Source: Botryosphaeria dothidea (Eukaryota; Ascomycota; Dothideomycetes; Botryosphaeriales; Botryosphaeriaceae). Taken from it: DNA of 64,000 bases. Below are positions 1 through 11,800 of this stretch, piece after piece (within the stretch, counting starts at the first letter, position 1; each line of letters begins with the position of its first letter). The notes under the pieces are model-generated. The model searched no databases and was not told the origin of the DNA. It worked only from the letters and a program-made list of their open reading frames with translations. The DNA is taken from NCBI GenBank assembly GCA_011503125.2, contig WWBZ02000011.1, positions 806,001 to 870,000 on the forward strand. Direction: 5' to 3'. The position numbers and the translations under genes were made by a program.

Positions 1-456
1 TGAGTCGTCGAGTCCATGACACGGTTGCCGGATCGTCCTGTCACAAACTTTCGCCGCGGCCAGGAGAAACAAGCCCCTCATCAGTGAACAATGAGACGTT
101 AAGAGTACAGAAGTTTACCCGAAGTACTTGCGTGGCACTCAAAAAACCGTACCGGTAAGTGAAAGGCTGACCTCGAGTTTTCCTTCATTCTCTTGGCTCT
201 CCAACCCCCCAGTTCCTGCTCAGCGTCGATCCACCCCAGCGGCGCCTTGTGGTGCCTCAAGCTCGTACACAAGGCCCTGATCCGCCGCTAAGGCAACGCT
301 TGCCGGCATTGACTACATCACGCGGACGCTCATTGTTCCTACCTTCTCCACTTGCGACATTGACCATCTCTGTACCTGCAGGACTCATTTCCCGTTCATT
401 CCCTTCTAGTCTCGGTTTTCCGAATTTGAACACCGGTTCCTCGCCAGTCTACTACC
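1..456. other. Upstream non-coding stretch
   Basis: I see no convincing gene here. The open frames lack protein-like composition and have no family resemblance. The last part is the pyrimidine-rich 5' leader and promoter of the transporter that starts at 457. Confidence 0.5.
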
Positions 457-1658
457 ATGATTCCACTTGCACCTGTGGGCATCAGTGCCCTCATTTTCGG
501 GGGTTGCTGCTCCAACGTAAGCATCTAATGTCGTCTTACTTCCCGTGCTTCGGCTAATTCCTCTTCAGGTGTATGCCCTTGAGGCTATTGTGAAGTAAGC
601 GCGGCGATCCTCAAAATCTGTCATACGCTAATATTTAGAAGACGAGAGCCGGACAGTGGACTACTCATCACGTTGGGCCAATTTATCCTTGTCTGCTTTG
701 CTGCGTTCCCATCTCAGTTTGATCCGAAACGGCCCTTCTTCCTCAAGAAAAGCCCAGTGCCATTTAGAAAATGGTTCATGAGCGCATCCATGTTTTTTGC
801 CGTCAACATGTTGAACAACTGGGCGTTCGCCTTCCGGATATCCGTACCGGTGCACATCATCCTTCGTAGTTTCGGCAGCGTCACTACCATGGGTGCGGGC
901 TGGCTTCGTGGAAAGCGCTACTCTCCCCTCCAAGTTTTCTCGGTAGCCCTGCTCACGGTGGGTGTCATCATTTCAGCTTGGGCAGATGCTGCTAGTAAGG
1001 TATGAAATTGATGGTCCGCAGACTGAACATGGCTAACCAATCAACAATGAAGGGTAAATCCATGAGCACTTCTAGCATCAACTTTACCGATGCATCATTC
1101 GAAGCCGGCCTCGTCATTCTCCTTGTGGCACAGCTACTCTCCGCATACATGGGCGTCTACGTCCAGGAGATTTATGAGCAGCACGGGAAGCATTGGGACG
1201 AGAATCTCTTCTATTCCCACCTCATCAGCATCCCGATGTTCATTCCTCTTCAGAGCACACTTATGTCGCAATATACCCGTCTCGCATCGTCGCCTCCGCT
1301 GTACCTCCCTCCTACTGTTTCGTCGTCACTGCCGCTTCCGGCGCAGAAGATCCTGGTCACGGTTCCAGAGTCGGTCTTTATGCTGCTGCTCAACTCAACA
1401 ACGCAGCTCCTCTGCATCACAGGGGTCAACCTGCTCAGCGCGAAGTCTTCAGCCGTTACGGTCACGATTGTGCTCAACATTCGTAAGCTAGTCAGTTTCT
1501 TGATCAGTATCTGGCTTTTTGGAAATAAGATGAGCAACCAGATGCTGTTTGGTGCTTTCGTTGTTTTTGGAGCGGGCGGTCTGTACGGCTGGGAGACTAC
1601 TGTGGGAATCAAGAAGCGGAAGGAAGCTCAAAGATTGAAGGAACTGAAGGGCCAATAA
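457..1658 (+). CDS. UDP-sugar (UDP-GlcNAc type) transporter, UAA/SLC35B family
   Basis: Predicted nucleotide-sugar antiporter of the Golgi/ER membrane, most like the fungal Yea4-type UDP-N-acetylglucosamine transporters (UAA family). I place four exons at 457-516, 569-594, 639-999 and 1053-1658. All junctions are GT...AG and in phase, giving 350 residues, a normal length for the family. About eight to ten hydrophobic segments are visible. Family-like stretches are MLNNWAFAFRISVPVHIILRS in the first half and TVTIVLNIRKLVSFLISI near the C terminus, followed by GGLYGWE and a Lys/Arg/Glu-rich cytosolic tail. The first exon starts MIPLAPVGISALIFGGCCSN, a good first helix, which supports ATG 457. 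The substrate is inferred from family likeness only; another UDP-sugar is possible. Confidence 0.85.
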
Positions 1659-2544
1659 AAAAAAGGATGGTTCGGATGGATACAAGGATGACGAACCATC
1701 GTGGCCTCTACTCGCTAATTTATTGGGGACACGCGACATAGAACAGAATATGCAATAGAAAATAGAAAAGATCCGGTGAATCGAATACTACTGCTCTTGC
1801 ATGCATGTTTGGCATCAAATGATATCGCTAGTATGATAGAGAGGAAAAATTCAGATATGCAAGCTTCACCACACCGAAGTAGCTTGCGTTTGCAAAGGTT
1901 GTTCCAAGCTGCGCTTTTTTGTGGCGTTAGTCCCCCTTCCGTACCATTGTGGGATGCAGGGCACGGGATGTGGACATTCCCGGCTCAAAATAGCCCAACA
2001 GGTTCAAACAAAAGCATTAAACAATTTATCGAAGGCGTCTGTCAGAAACTTCGGGCGTTTCAAGCGTGCGAAAGATCAGTCTGCGCTTCGACTTTCGTGA
2101 CGAAGCGTTTACAAACAGTAGTGGTGAGAGCTGTCGAAAAAGTTTACTGACAAAGCCAAGCTAAAGATGAGCTTCAGCCATGCGGTAAGCTTCTAGTGCC
2201 GCGGAGAAGGCCTGGGGGGAGGGCTCTCCCGGGATTGGCGGCGCCGCGCAGCGATGTATTATTGCAGCAGCGTGAACAGCTGCATGCAAGAACGGAGCGC
2301 GGAGGCGGCGAATGTGCGGGCGGAAATCAGGAGAGAAGGAGGGGACACGACGCGCGCGCTCACGTACCCCCCTGCATCCCATCAGCCACAGGGCTTCACT
2401 GGCCTTCTGAACACCTAGCTGGAAGCCCAGCACTGTACCACCGGCATCCAAATTCTTTCTACACCACACTCCTTCGCCGCCTGGCAGCTTAAAAATTGCT
2501 CCCGCCCTGCCCACTAGGTATGATGCTGCTCTGCGCCCCTCACC
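1659..2544. other. Intergenic region, no gene seen
   Basis: This is the space between two genes on the same strand. It holds the transporter 3' UTR and the promoter of the O-mannosyltransferase. The open frames present, including a long reverse-strand frame at 2161-2733, lie over GC-rich promoter and antisense coding sequence and show no protein-like pattern. Confidence 0.5.
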
Positions 2545-5036
2545 ATGCCGTCCGCACAGTCCGCTAACGTCCGCTTTGCGCAGCTGTCTTCTGCGGCTCG
2601 CAGCCTGTGGCCCACCATGAGCTCGCAGCCCACCTCCGCCGCCAGGTATCGCGGCCGCGACAAAAAGCGCCCGAGCACTCCGAACCCAGACAGCCCTGCT
2701 GAAAAGATCAATGGCGCTCTGTCGCGCGCGCACTCCGAGGCCGCCGCCAAAATCGGCAAGGAATGGGACTACAAGATCGCCCTGGTTGTCGTAACCCTGC
2801 TAGGTTTCTGGACGCGCTTCTGGGGAATCACCCATCCCGATCAGGTTGTTTTCGACGAGGTCCACTTTGGCAAGGTGAGTGCAAGCACCCCCAATGGCTT
2901 TGCCATCTGTTCTGACGGCCATCTGTGCAGTTTGCTTCGTACTACCTTCAGCGCACCTACTTCTTCGACGTCCACCCTCCCTTCGGAAAGCTCCTCTTCG
3001 CGTTTGCCGGCTGGCTGGTTGGATATGATGGCTCGTTTCTCTTCGAGAACATTGGCGATTCCTACGTCACGAACAAGGTTCCTTACGTGGCCTACAGGGC
3101 CCTGCCCGCTTCTCTGGGCGCACTCACGGTTCCCACTGTCTTCTTGATCATGTGGGAGTCTGGATACAGCCTGCCGGCCTGTCTGACTGCCACCGCCCTT
3201 GTGCTTTTCGACAACGCCCATGTCAGCCAGACCAGGCTCATTCTGCTGGATGCGACCCTCATCTTCTTCATGGCCTTGAGCGTGCTCTGCTACATCAAGT
3301 TCTACAAGATGCGCCACCTTCCATTCTCCCGCAAGTGGTGGAAGTGGCTCGTCCTGACTGGTGTCTGCTTGAGCTGCGTTATTTCCACCAAATATGTCGG
3401 CCTTTTCACCTTCTTCTCAATTGGTGTCCCTGTTGCTTTCGACCTCTGGGGTCTGCTGGACATCAACCGCAGACAAGGCTCACTCTCTCTTCCCGACTTC
3501 GGCAAGCACTTCGCCGCTCGTCTGACCGCTCTCATTGTCATCCCTTTCTTTTTGTACCTCTTCTGGTTCCAGGTTCACTTCTCTATTCTCACCCGCTCCG
3601 GTCCCGGTGATGATTTCATGAGTCCTGAGTTCCAGGAGACTCTCAGCGACAACATCATGACCATGTCGTCCGTCAGCATTGACTACTTTGACGCTATCAC
3701 CATGCGTCACAAGGAGACCAAGGTCTACCTGCACAGCCACCCGGACCGTTACCCTCTCAGGTACGACGATGGCCGCATCTCCAGCCAGGGTCAGCAGGTT
3801 ACTGGTTACCCGCACAACGACACCAACAACCACTGGCAAATCCTTCCTGCCACTGCACCGGTGGACAAGCCCCGCCGCGTCAAGAATGGAGATCTGGTCA
3901 GGTTCCGCCACCTGGTGACCAACACAATGCTCCTGACGCACGACGTTGCTTCGCCTTACTATCCCACCAACCAGGAATTCACCACGGTTGATATGGAGGT
4001 TGGCAATGGTGAACGCTTCAACGACACGATCTTCGAAATCAAGATTGAAAATGGCAAGCCTGGTCAGGACTTCAAGAGCATGGGTTCACACTTCAAACTT
4101 GTCCACTGGCCAACTAAGGTTGCTATGTGGACTCACACCACGCCTCTTCCTGACTGGGCCTACAGACAGGCTGAGATCAACGGCAACAAGAACATTCAAC
4201 AATCCAGCAATGTCTGGTATGTGGACGAGATCCCGACTCTTACTGCAGACGATCCACGCCGTGTGCAGGAGCCCCGCAAGGTCAAGACGCTGCCTTTCCT
4301 GAGGAAGTATTTCGAGCTGCAGAGGGCCATGTTCTTCCACAACAACGCCTTGACCAGCAGCCACCCCTACTCTAGCTTCCCTATTTCCTGGCCTTTCTTG
4401 CTTCGCGGTGTCAGCTTCTGGACGGAGAACGACACGAGGCAACAGATCTACTTCCTTGGTAACCCGCTTGGCTGGTGGCTGGCTAGCAGCTTGCTCGCCG
4501 TCTTTGCAGGTATCATTGGAGCTGATCAGCTTGCTCTTCGTAGGGGTGTTGATGCCCTTGATCAGCGTAAGTCCAGATTTTAAGCCCTCTTTAATTCATA
4601 TTATTGACGTATTATAGGTACCCGCTCCCGCCTCTACAACTCCACTGGGTTCTTCTTCCTAACGTGGGCTGCTCACTTCATTCCGTTTTTCATCATGGGC
4701 CGTCAGCTTTTCCTGCACCATTACCTCCCCGCTCATCTTGCTTCGGCGCTCGTGACGGGAGCTCTCGTGGAGTTCATCTTCAACATTGAGCCGCCGACCC
4801 CTGAGGAGATCGAGAACAAGAAGAGGAAGGGCAGCGCCCGTAGCTCTCGCCCCGTGCGTGAGAGGTTGGGTGGCCAGAACATGTATGCTTCCTGGGCTGC
4901 AACTGGCGTCATCGTGGCCGTGGTCGTGTGGTGCTTCTACTTCTTCGCTCCGCTCACCTACGGTAAGCCTGGCCTTGACGTCCCTCAGGTCCTTGCTCGC
5001 AAGTGGCTCAACTACGATCTGCACTTCGCCAAATAA
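2545..5036 (+). CDS. PMT4: Dolichyl-phosphate-mannose--protein mannosyltransferase, Pmt4 type
   Basis: Transfers mannose from dolichyl-phosphate mannose to Ser/Thr of secretory proteins in the ER membrane, the first step of O-mannosylation, needed for cell-wall glycoproteins. Exons are 2545-2874, 2931-4566 and 4618-5036, all phases consistent, 794 residues. The N-terminal GT39 domain has the catalytic acidic pair in FDEVHFG (D104, E105) and luminal/membrane repeats such as YFFDVHPPFGKLL. A central MIR region (YLHSHPDRYPLRYDDGR, then NHWQILPA) is followed by a C-terminal membrane domain with HPYSSFPISWPFLLRG and GNPLGWW. The Pmt4 rather than Pmt1/Pmt2 assignment rests on RSGPGDDFMSPEFQETL and the overall arrangement. 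A second in-frame ATG lies at 2617, so the N terminus could be 24 residues shorter. Confidence 0.95.
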
Positions 5037-5647
5037 GTGTTCGCTAGGGCTAGATTGGACGGTGGAGGCTTAGCGGGAGTTGCGGTTTCGTGTGATCTTG
5101 AGGTGGGGATGGAAAAGTCTGCTGAATTGGGGTTTCCTAATCTCTGCTTGGTCATGTCATATTGTAGGCGTCTTTCTGCTGGGTTACCAGTTGGCGTGTT
5201 ATCGAGGACTCTATTCGATTGTATAAGCAGAATCTTAAAGAAATCATGTCGCAGATATGCGGTTGTAAGCTTTGTGTATGTCGATCTAAATTGTCCAGGA
5301 TATTGCTGGGCGAAGTCCGTAATGGACACCAGTATGGCCATGCGCATTTCGCATCTCGGCGTCCTTCGCGAAGTACCTTAGTAAAGCGCAGGAACAAACA
5401 CACAACTTGATTACCTTCCATCATGGGGATTATAATGCAATCTACGACCTCATGCCGGCCTTGGCACGTGTGGCTGGTGAACCGACTGGAGCTTTGACCC
5501 AGTTGCACCCAAGCTTCGTTTCCAGCTCAGCATTGTCACCGCTTCACAGGCCTCTGCTTTCTTTCTTTCCCACGCGAAACGTTCTGATCAACGCACCGAT
5601 TTCTTGCTTTCTGGCGACATACATGCCGCCTGCCGTCATCCATTCAA
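5037..5647. other. Intergenic region, no gene seen
   Basis: Contains the Pmt4 3' UTR and the promoter of the GRF-domain gene. It ends in a C-rich stretch with scattered ATGs before the chosen start. No supported feature. Confidence 0.5.
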
Positions 5648-6940
5648 ATGCAAGCGGCATACATCCCCAAACCCGCCGCCACCGCCACCGCCGAGACCGC
5701 CGCCATCGACGCCGCTGCTGCTACCACCACGCCGAAGAAACCGCGCACGCCCCGCCGCTTACCGTGGGTCAGTGACCCTTCTTCTGCGACGACGCCTTGG
5801 ACCATCGCGCGCACGCCTCGGTCGACTCGCACAAAGACCGCCGCCGCCGCTGCTGCTGCTGCTGCTGCTGCTGCGACACCGACCACCAGCCACCGCCGCC
5901 GCAGCGAGGCTGCAACCGAGACCGACCAGTCGACCACGACGACGACGACAGATACGACGACCATGCCCACACACACCACGCCCAGCCGCACGCCCTACTC
6001 CAACCGCCGTCGCGGCGGCGGCGGCGCCGGGAGAGGCAGAGGCACGCCGTCGTTGGCGTCGAAGCAGAAGCGCGGTCGGTTCGAGGACGGCCAGTGGTTC
6101 TGTGATTGCGCGGACGCACAGCTGCCGGCGGATCGGTTCAAGGTCAGGAAGGACGGGCCGAACAAAGGGCGCTGGTTCTACACGTGTCAGAGGAAGGGCG
6201 AGGCTGGGTGCGGGTTCTTCTTGTGGGAGGAGGATGCGGGGCCACGGATGGAGGGGGCGGTTTTGGGGACGGGGAGGAGCGTTGGTGCTAGGAGGGGGTT
6301 TGAAACGGGGGTGGCGACGACTGCGGCGAATGGCGCGGCGAAGAGAAAGTTTCAGGAGGAGGCGGATGGGGAGGAGCCGGAGACGGAGGATGAGGATGAT
6401 GAGGACGAGTATGGGTGGGGGGAGGATGTGGGCGTGGAGGCTGCGATTAGCAGGGCTTTGGATGCCATGCCGCCGTCGATGACATCGACCCCGAGGAAGG
6501 CGTTGAAGGGGAGGGAGGGGGCGATGCCTGGTGGGAGCAGCATGATGACGCCTGTGTCGGGGAGAAAGGTTGCGTTTGATATGACGGTCACGCCTACGCC
6601 TACGCGGTCCAGTAAGCCTGCGACGACTCCGTCATCAGTCAATGGTGATGATGCGGTGGGCAATACGCTTTTGCCGGAAGTGTTCAATTTGTTTAAGGAG
6701 AGGGGTGTCAATCTGGATAAGGAGACGAGCGACAGGCTGTGTGAACTGCTCAAAAAGCATTCGCTCAGCATGCAAGGCCTGGCAAAGGGAAGAGAGATCT
6801 CGAGGCTGGCGGTGCGTGAGAGGAATGCGAAGAACACGGAGCTGCAGGCTCGAATCACGGCACTTGAGGCGGAGCTGGAGACGCAGAAGGCAGTCATCGC
6901 GAACTTGAACTGGCAAAAGGAGACGGGACAGTTTGATTGA
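5648..6940 (+). CDS. GRF-type zinc-finger protein with C-terminal coiled coil
   Basis: Intronless, 430 residues. The N-terminal 130 residues are low complexity: Ala/Thr/Pro-rich with a 13-residue Ala run, then an Arg/Gly patch (RRRGGGGAGRGRG) like an RNA- or nucleic-acid-binding tail. A GRF zinc finger (PF06839 type) follows at about residues 150-197. The visible pieces are WFCDCADAQLPADRF, GRWFYTCQ, and GCGFFLWEED, with Cys residues spaced as in the CHCC GRF motif known from topoisomerase III-alpha, NEIL3 and APE2, where it binds single-stranded DNA. An acidic stretch (EPETEDEDDEDEYGWGED) and a C-terminal coiled coil (about 375-425) complete it. The function is inferred as nucleic-acid binding; no enzymatic domain is visible, so the partner or pathway cannot be named. 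Confidence 0.85.
   Translation: MQAAYIPKPAATATAETAAIDAAAATTTPKKPRTPRRLPWVSDPSSATTPWTIARTPRSTRTKTAAAAAAAAAAAATPTTSHRRRSEAATETDQSTTTTTTDTTTMPTHTTPSRTPYSNRRRGGGGAGRGRGTPSLASKQKRGRFEDGQWFCDCADAQLPADRFKVRKDGPNKGRWFYTCQRKGEAGCGFFLWEEDAGPRMEGAVLGTGRSVGARRGFETGVATTAANGAAKRKFQEEADGEEPETEDEDDEDEYGWGEDVGVEAAISRALDAMPPSMTSTPRKALKGREGAMPGGSSMMTPVSGRKVAFDMTVTPTPTRSSKPATTPSSVNGDDAVGNTLLPEVFNLFKERGVNLDKETSDRLCELLKKHSLSMQGLAKGREISRLAVRERNAKNTELQARITALEAELETQKAVIANLNWQKETGQFD
5839..5874 (+). repeat. GCC/GCT trinucleotide repeat coding poly-Ala
   Basis: Four GCC followed by eight GCT units run in frame in the GRF gene and encode a run of alanines. The pure GCT part is a good candidate for length polymorphism. 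Confidence 0.85.
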
Positions 6941-8850
6941 AGAAACATTTACGAGCGAATGACCCGGAGGTGGTCTCTCGATGGCCGAAGCGTGATGTTT
7001 ATCACCGAGATGTGGGGCATGAATGTGTTTTTTTGGTAGTCCTTGCGCGGAGTTTCGCAAACGATACCCTCTGTTTTCCTGGGTAGATTGGTTACACAGT
7101 TGGACAATCTCGAGTCCTGAAACGCGGAGTTGCTCTGCCGTACAGCGTATTCCTTCCGCTTTCCTTGCTTTTGTTTTTGCACATCATCCTCTCCTTTGCT
7201 TCTGTCAATCCAAGTTTTTGAGGAGCAGTGCCACGAGTTTGACACGAGATCGAGCAAAGCGCCTGTATCAGCGAAACACGAGCCTACTAGGATGGACACG
7301 TGTCCAGTGATTCTTCAACTACGCTCCTTGCAGAATAGTCTTGGAATCACTGCAGAACCCCCTCTCCCGCCTACGGAGGGGTGTGGTAGCTGATTTTCGG
7401 TGTTGATTGCTGCCTACTGGTGAACGCGGGTTTGAGTAAGTTTAGGGAGTTGCAGGCGTTCATATGCATGAAGCTGCAGATCCCTTCTGCAGTCGGAAAA
7501 AACAATTCAACTCTACAGCACGCCTGGCTTTGACAGCCATGGTTGAGCCTGCGTCGTTGGTTCATGCCAACCGACGGTGCACGACTTTCTGCGCTGCGCT
7601 GTGCGATGCAGCGAAGAGGGCTGACAGTGCAGCTCTCCCCGAAAGCATTGGCCGATCGATGCTTTCACAGATAAGAGGGTCACGTCAGCCTGCACGCTCC
7701 CTCCCGATAATCTCGTTTCCCCGGACAGCCAGAGCCACTTTCTCGGGGCTCGGTGCGAGTGCTGTAGCCGCGGGAGTACCGAAAGATGCGCTGGCTAAGC
7801 ATTGCTAAGCTTTGCAGTGGCGGGTCAATACGAAAGGGATGAGACAGGAATTGTGGGGAAAAGATCAGGTTGTCACCGAATGAGGAGGGAAAGCGCTGTG
7901 TTTGGGTGGACGTGGAAGCGCCCTGGGTGCCTTGGTGGGGAACAGAGCTACGTAAGACAAGCTTTCTTTTGGGTGGAGATGCCTGGCGAGCGGCTTGTTT
8001 CACGGGCTGCGGCAGTGTTTCAAGGATGGGGTTCGTCAGCCCTTTTCTTTCCTACTAGTTCGTTTTGTGATACCCCGGTCTGGTGGAGTGAGGTGTGCCA
8101 TGTTACGAAAACGGCGGATTGGGCTGGATGGCGGCATCGTCGGCATATCGGGCGGCTGCGGATGGAATGGCAGAGAAGCGGAAGTTTCTGGCTATTTCGC
8201 GAACAGCTCGACCAGCTGTGCAGGTTTTGCTCTTATACTTTGCAGATTGCATTTTCAATGCAGATGCTGTATAACGAAAACGGTAGTTAATAGACGAGAG
8301 CTGAATGGTCGGTAGCATCAGAATTTTCCATAAATGCTATGCACAAGCCAGGCGGCTGAGGCCAGCGGGCGTGCGACACGGCATAGCTGAGAGGGGAGAA
8401 GCCGACGCAGAGGATGCGCACCAAGTGCGGCGAAGTGAAGGGGGTTGACACCAGACGGTGTCAGTTTAAGCACGCGGTCGGGGAGTTGATTGGCTGTGGT
8501 CGCGTTGAGACAACGGCGCTGACGTCGCCACGGCGGGAGCGAAAAGCTTGGGTGCGGAAGCGAGAGGCCAGAGCTGCCACGGCCGCTGCCACTCGCCTGC
8601 CGCGCTTTGTCTCGCTCGCCTCTGTTTCGCCTGCCCACACACACCGCTGCCGCGCCGCGCTTGCCACTTCAGCATCAACACTGATCCTTCGGCACTCAGC
8701 CTGCGCGGATTGTACGACCCGTTTGCCAAGCGTCGCAAAAATGGCGAGCTCGTCTGACGCCCAGATGCGCGGAATGTGCGTCCAATCGCGTGTGTTGCGC
8801 TTTTTGTGCGGAAAGCACTAGCAGGGCAGCTGCGGCCTGGGGCTCGAAGA
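6941..8850. other. 1.9-kb intergenic region, no gene seen
   Basis: Several open frames occur (for example 7802-8290, +), but none has hydrophobicity, motifs or codon pattern suggesting a protein, and none splices convincingly to another. The last 400 bases are GC-rich and probably the promoter and leader of the copper ATPase. A short-exon gene or a long ncRNA cannot be excluded from sequence alone. Confidence 0.45.
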
Positions 8851-11800
8851 ATGACGGATCCACTCTTGCCTGAAGAAGAGGCCTCAGCTTGCTTAAAATC
8901 TCCCTGCCCTGGCCCGGTCGACTGGCTATTAGAGTTTCACAAGCCGCCCGCCGCTCCACCCTTGTGCGGTTTCACCTGCATTCCTCCAAACGCATACGCA
9001 CAGAGCCACGAAGCCTCCCTCGTTGACTTTTCCGATCACCCGACGAGCTCTAATAAAAAGAAAATGGCTGTGCCCAGTCCTGGGCATCACCAGCACGACC
9101 CGTGTCGTGTAAATACGACCGTATTCATATCCAACCTACACTGCCCTTCGTGCGTCCACAGCATCGAAGAGGCCCTCGAAGCTCTCCAACCCGCCCCGGA
9201 CTCCATATCCCACAGCATCGTGTCGCACTCAGTCACCATACGCCACGATCCTACCCTGTCTGTCGATCACATTTCCAACGCTCTGGAACTCGCTGGCTTC
9301 GAGATCCACAGCATCTTCCAGGACTCCCACCCTGTCGACCCTTCTGAACATCCACTCGCTTTACATGACGACGACGATGCCGAGTGGGAAAAGAGTCTAG
9401 AGCAAGCAGTTCGCCGCTGGAGAGAGTGGAAAAACAGCAGCAAGGTCCCCGATATGACAAAGCGCCAAAGGCACATCGAACAGTGCGCGCAGTGCGCCGC
9501 TGAGTGCGACCCCTCCAAGAAATATGCCGCTGGCTCGGACACGGCGCTTGATGCTCTGAACCTTGTTGACCAGAAGAAGAGCTTGGACGTCGAGAAGGTT
9601 AGCATTGTCTCCGGGCTTTCGGGGAGGTTCAGCCTTGACTCCGTTATCTCAACAACACCAAAATCCGCCAAGACATATCAGGCCACCATTGCTATCACTG
9701 GTATGACATGCTCTGCCTGTGTAGGTTCTATTACCCGGATAGTCGAGGAGCTTCCCTATGTCCGTTCCATTGCTGTGTCCCTCTTGACGCACAGCGCGTC
9801 TGTCGAGTTTGAAGGCAAAGATAACGTTGACTCTATCATCGGGGCTATCGAAGATGCTGGGTTCGATGCAAGCCTCGACAACCTTGAAGAGTCAGACAAT
9901 CGGAGGAAGTCAGTCCGTCCGCCTGATGTTGACAAGTGGAGAGCCGTCTTTTCCATCGGAGGCATGACCTGCAGTGCCTGCACCAATGCTGTCACTTCCA
10001 GTGTACAACAACTTCCTTGGGTCGAAACCGTCAACGTGAATCTCTTGTCGCACAGTGCGACCGTCATTTTCAGCGGAAAAGAAAATACGGATGCGATCAA
10101 GGAGGCCATTGAAGATACCGGCTTTGACGCTACACTTGACAATGTGTCAAGGCTAGCTCAGGAGACACAACTGGATATCCGTCGCACTGTCACAATCCGG
10201 ATTGACGGCATGTTCTGCCATCACTGTCCATCTAATGTCATTGAAGTCCTCAGCCGTGACTTCTTTGGCGCAGTGCAGATCGAAAGTGTCCCCACAATCA
10301 AGGAGCCGCTCTTGCAGATCAAGTATACGCCAAATGTGCCTCAGAACTTCACCATCAGGCGGATTCTGAACACAATTTCCACTGTCAACCCTGCTCTAGA
10401 GCCCTCTATCTACCACCCTCCGACCATTGAAGAACGAGCTCGCGCCTTGCATGCCCGGGAAAGGAAGAGGATTCTTCGGAGACTTGCGCTCTCTATTGCT
10501 GTGGCCATTCCGACCTTCATCATTGGCATCGTTTTCATGAGTCTTGTCTCCGACCACAACCCTGCGCGCATGTTCCTGATGGAATCAATGGGGGCTGGTG
10601 GTGTTAGCCGAACTCAGTGGGCTCTCTTCATCCTCGCGACTCCGGTCTACTTCCTCGCAGCGGACACCTTCCACAAGAGAGCCATCAAGGAGGTGCGAGC
10701 CCTCTGGCGACGTGGAAGCAGGACCCCTATTCTCCAGCGTTTCTACCGCTTTGGCAGTATGAACATGCTGATGTCGCTTGGTACTAGCATTGCATACTTT
10801 GCTTCCATTGCTGAGCTTGCTTTGAGCGCTACCGGCACGGAACACGTGGACGAGGAAAACTATTACTTCGATTCAGTGGTTTTCCTCACCATGTTCCTTC
10901 TCATCGGCAGATTCCTTGAAGCGTACAGCAAAACCAAGACCGGAGATGCTGTCACTGCTCTGGGAAGTCTCAGACCCGATGAGGCTGTCTTGGTGGACAC
11001 CGTTCAGATGAAAGATCAGAAGGTGGGCGTTGACCTACTTGAAGTGGGGGACGTGGTCAGAGTCCAACATGGAATCACGCCACCTTTCGATGGCACTGTC
11101 ATGGACGCTTCTGCCAAGTTTGACGAGTCGAGTCTTACGGGAGAGTCACGGCTCGTTTCCAAGGAGATCGGCGACACCGTCTACGCTGGAACCGTGAACA
11201 AGGGAGGTCCAATTCAGGTCAAGTTGACCTCGGTCTCCGGTTCTTCCATGCTCGATCAGATCATCAAGGTTGTCCGAGAAGGTCAGACCCGCCGTGCACC
11301 TGTCGAACGGGTCGCAGATATGATTACGAGTCATTTTGTCCCTGTCGTCGTTTCCATCGCCATCACTACCTGGATCATCTGGCTTTCTCTCGGGCTGTCT
11401 GGTTCTTTGCCGGCCGATTATCGTGGCAACCACGCAGGCAGCTGGGAGTTGTGGTCTTTGCGTTTCGCCATTGCTCTCTTTGTTGTTGCCTGCCCCTGTG
11501 GTATCGGTCTTGCTTCCCCTACAGCACTCTTTGTCGGTGGTGGTCTTGCTGCTCGCCATGGAATTCTCGTCAAGGGTGGTGGTGAAGCTTTCCAGGAAGC
11601 TAGCTCCCTCGACTGCATCGTCTTTGACAAGACTGGCACTTTGACTCAAGGAGGTGATCCTGCCGTCACTGATGCCGAACTGCTCTCCCCGTTGGAAGAG
11701 GACGAGGTCTGCGGTCTGGCCAAGCGTCTCGAAGAGAGCAGCAGTCACCCTATTGCCACGGCTATTTCTTCCTTCTGCGCCTCCCACAAGACCCGGGATT

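Noticed and set aside
7802..8290. 162-codon open frame between the GRF gene and the ATPase
   Set aside because: No ATPase- or protein-like composition, no motifs, Trp/Arg-rich as in out-of-frame GC-rich DNA.
8776..8850. N-terminal extension of the copper ATPase from a GTG codon
   Set aside because: GTG is not a normal start in fungal nuclear genes; the first in-frame ATG is 8851.
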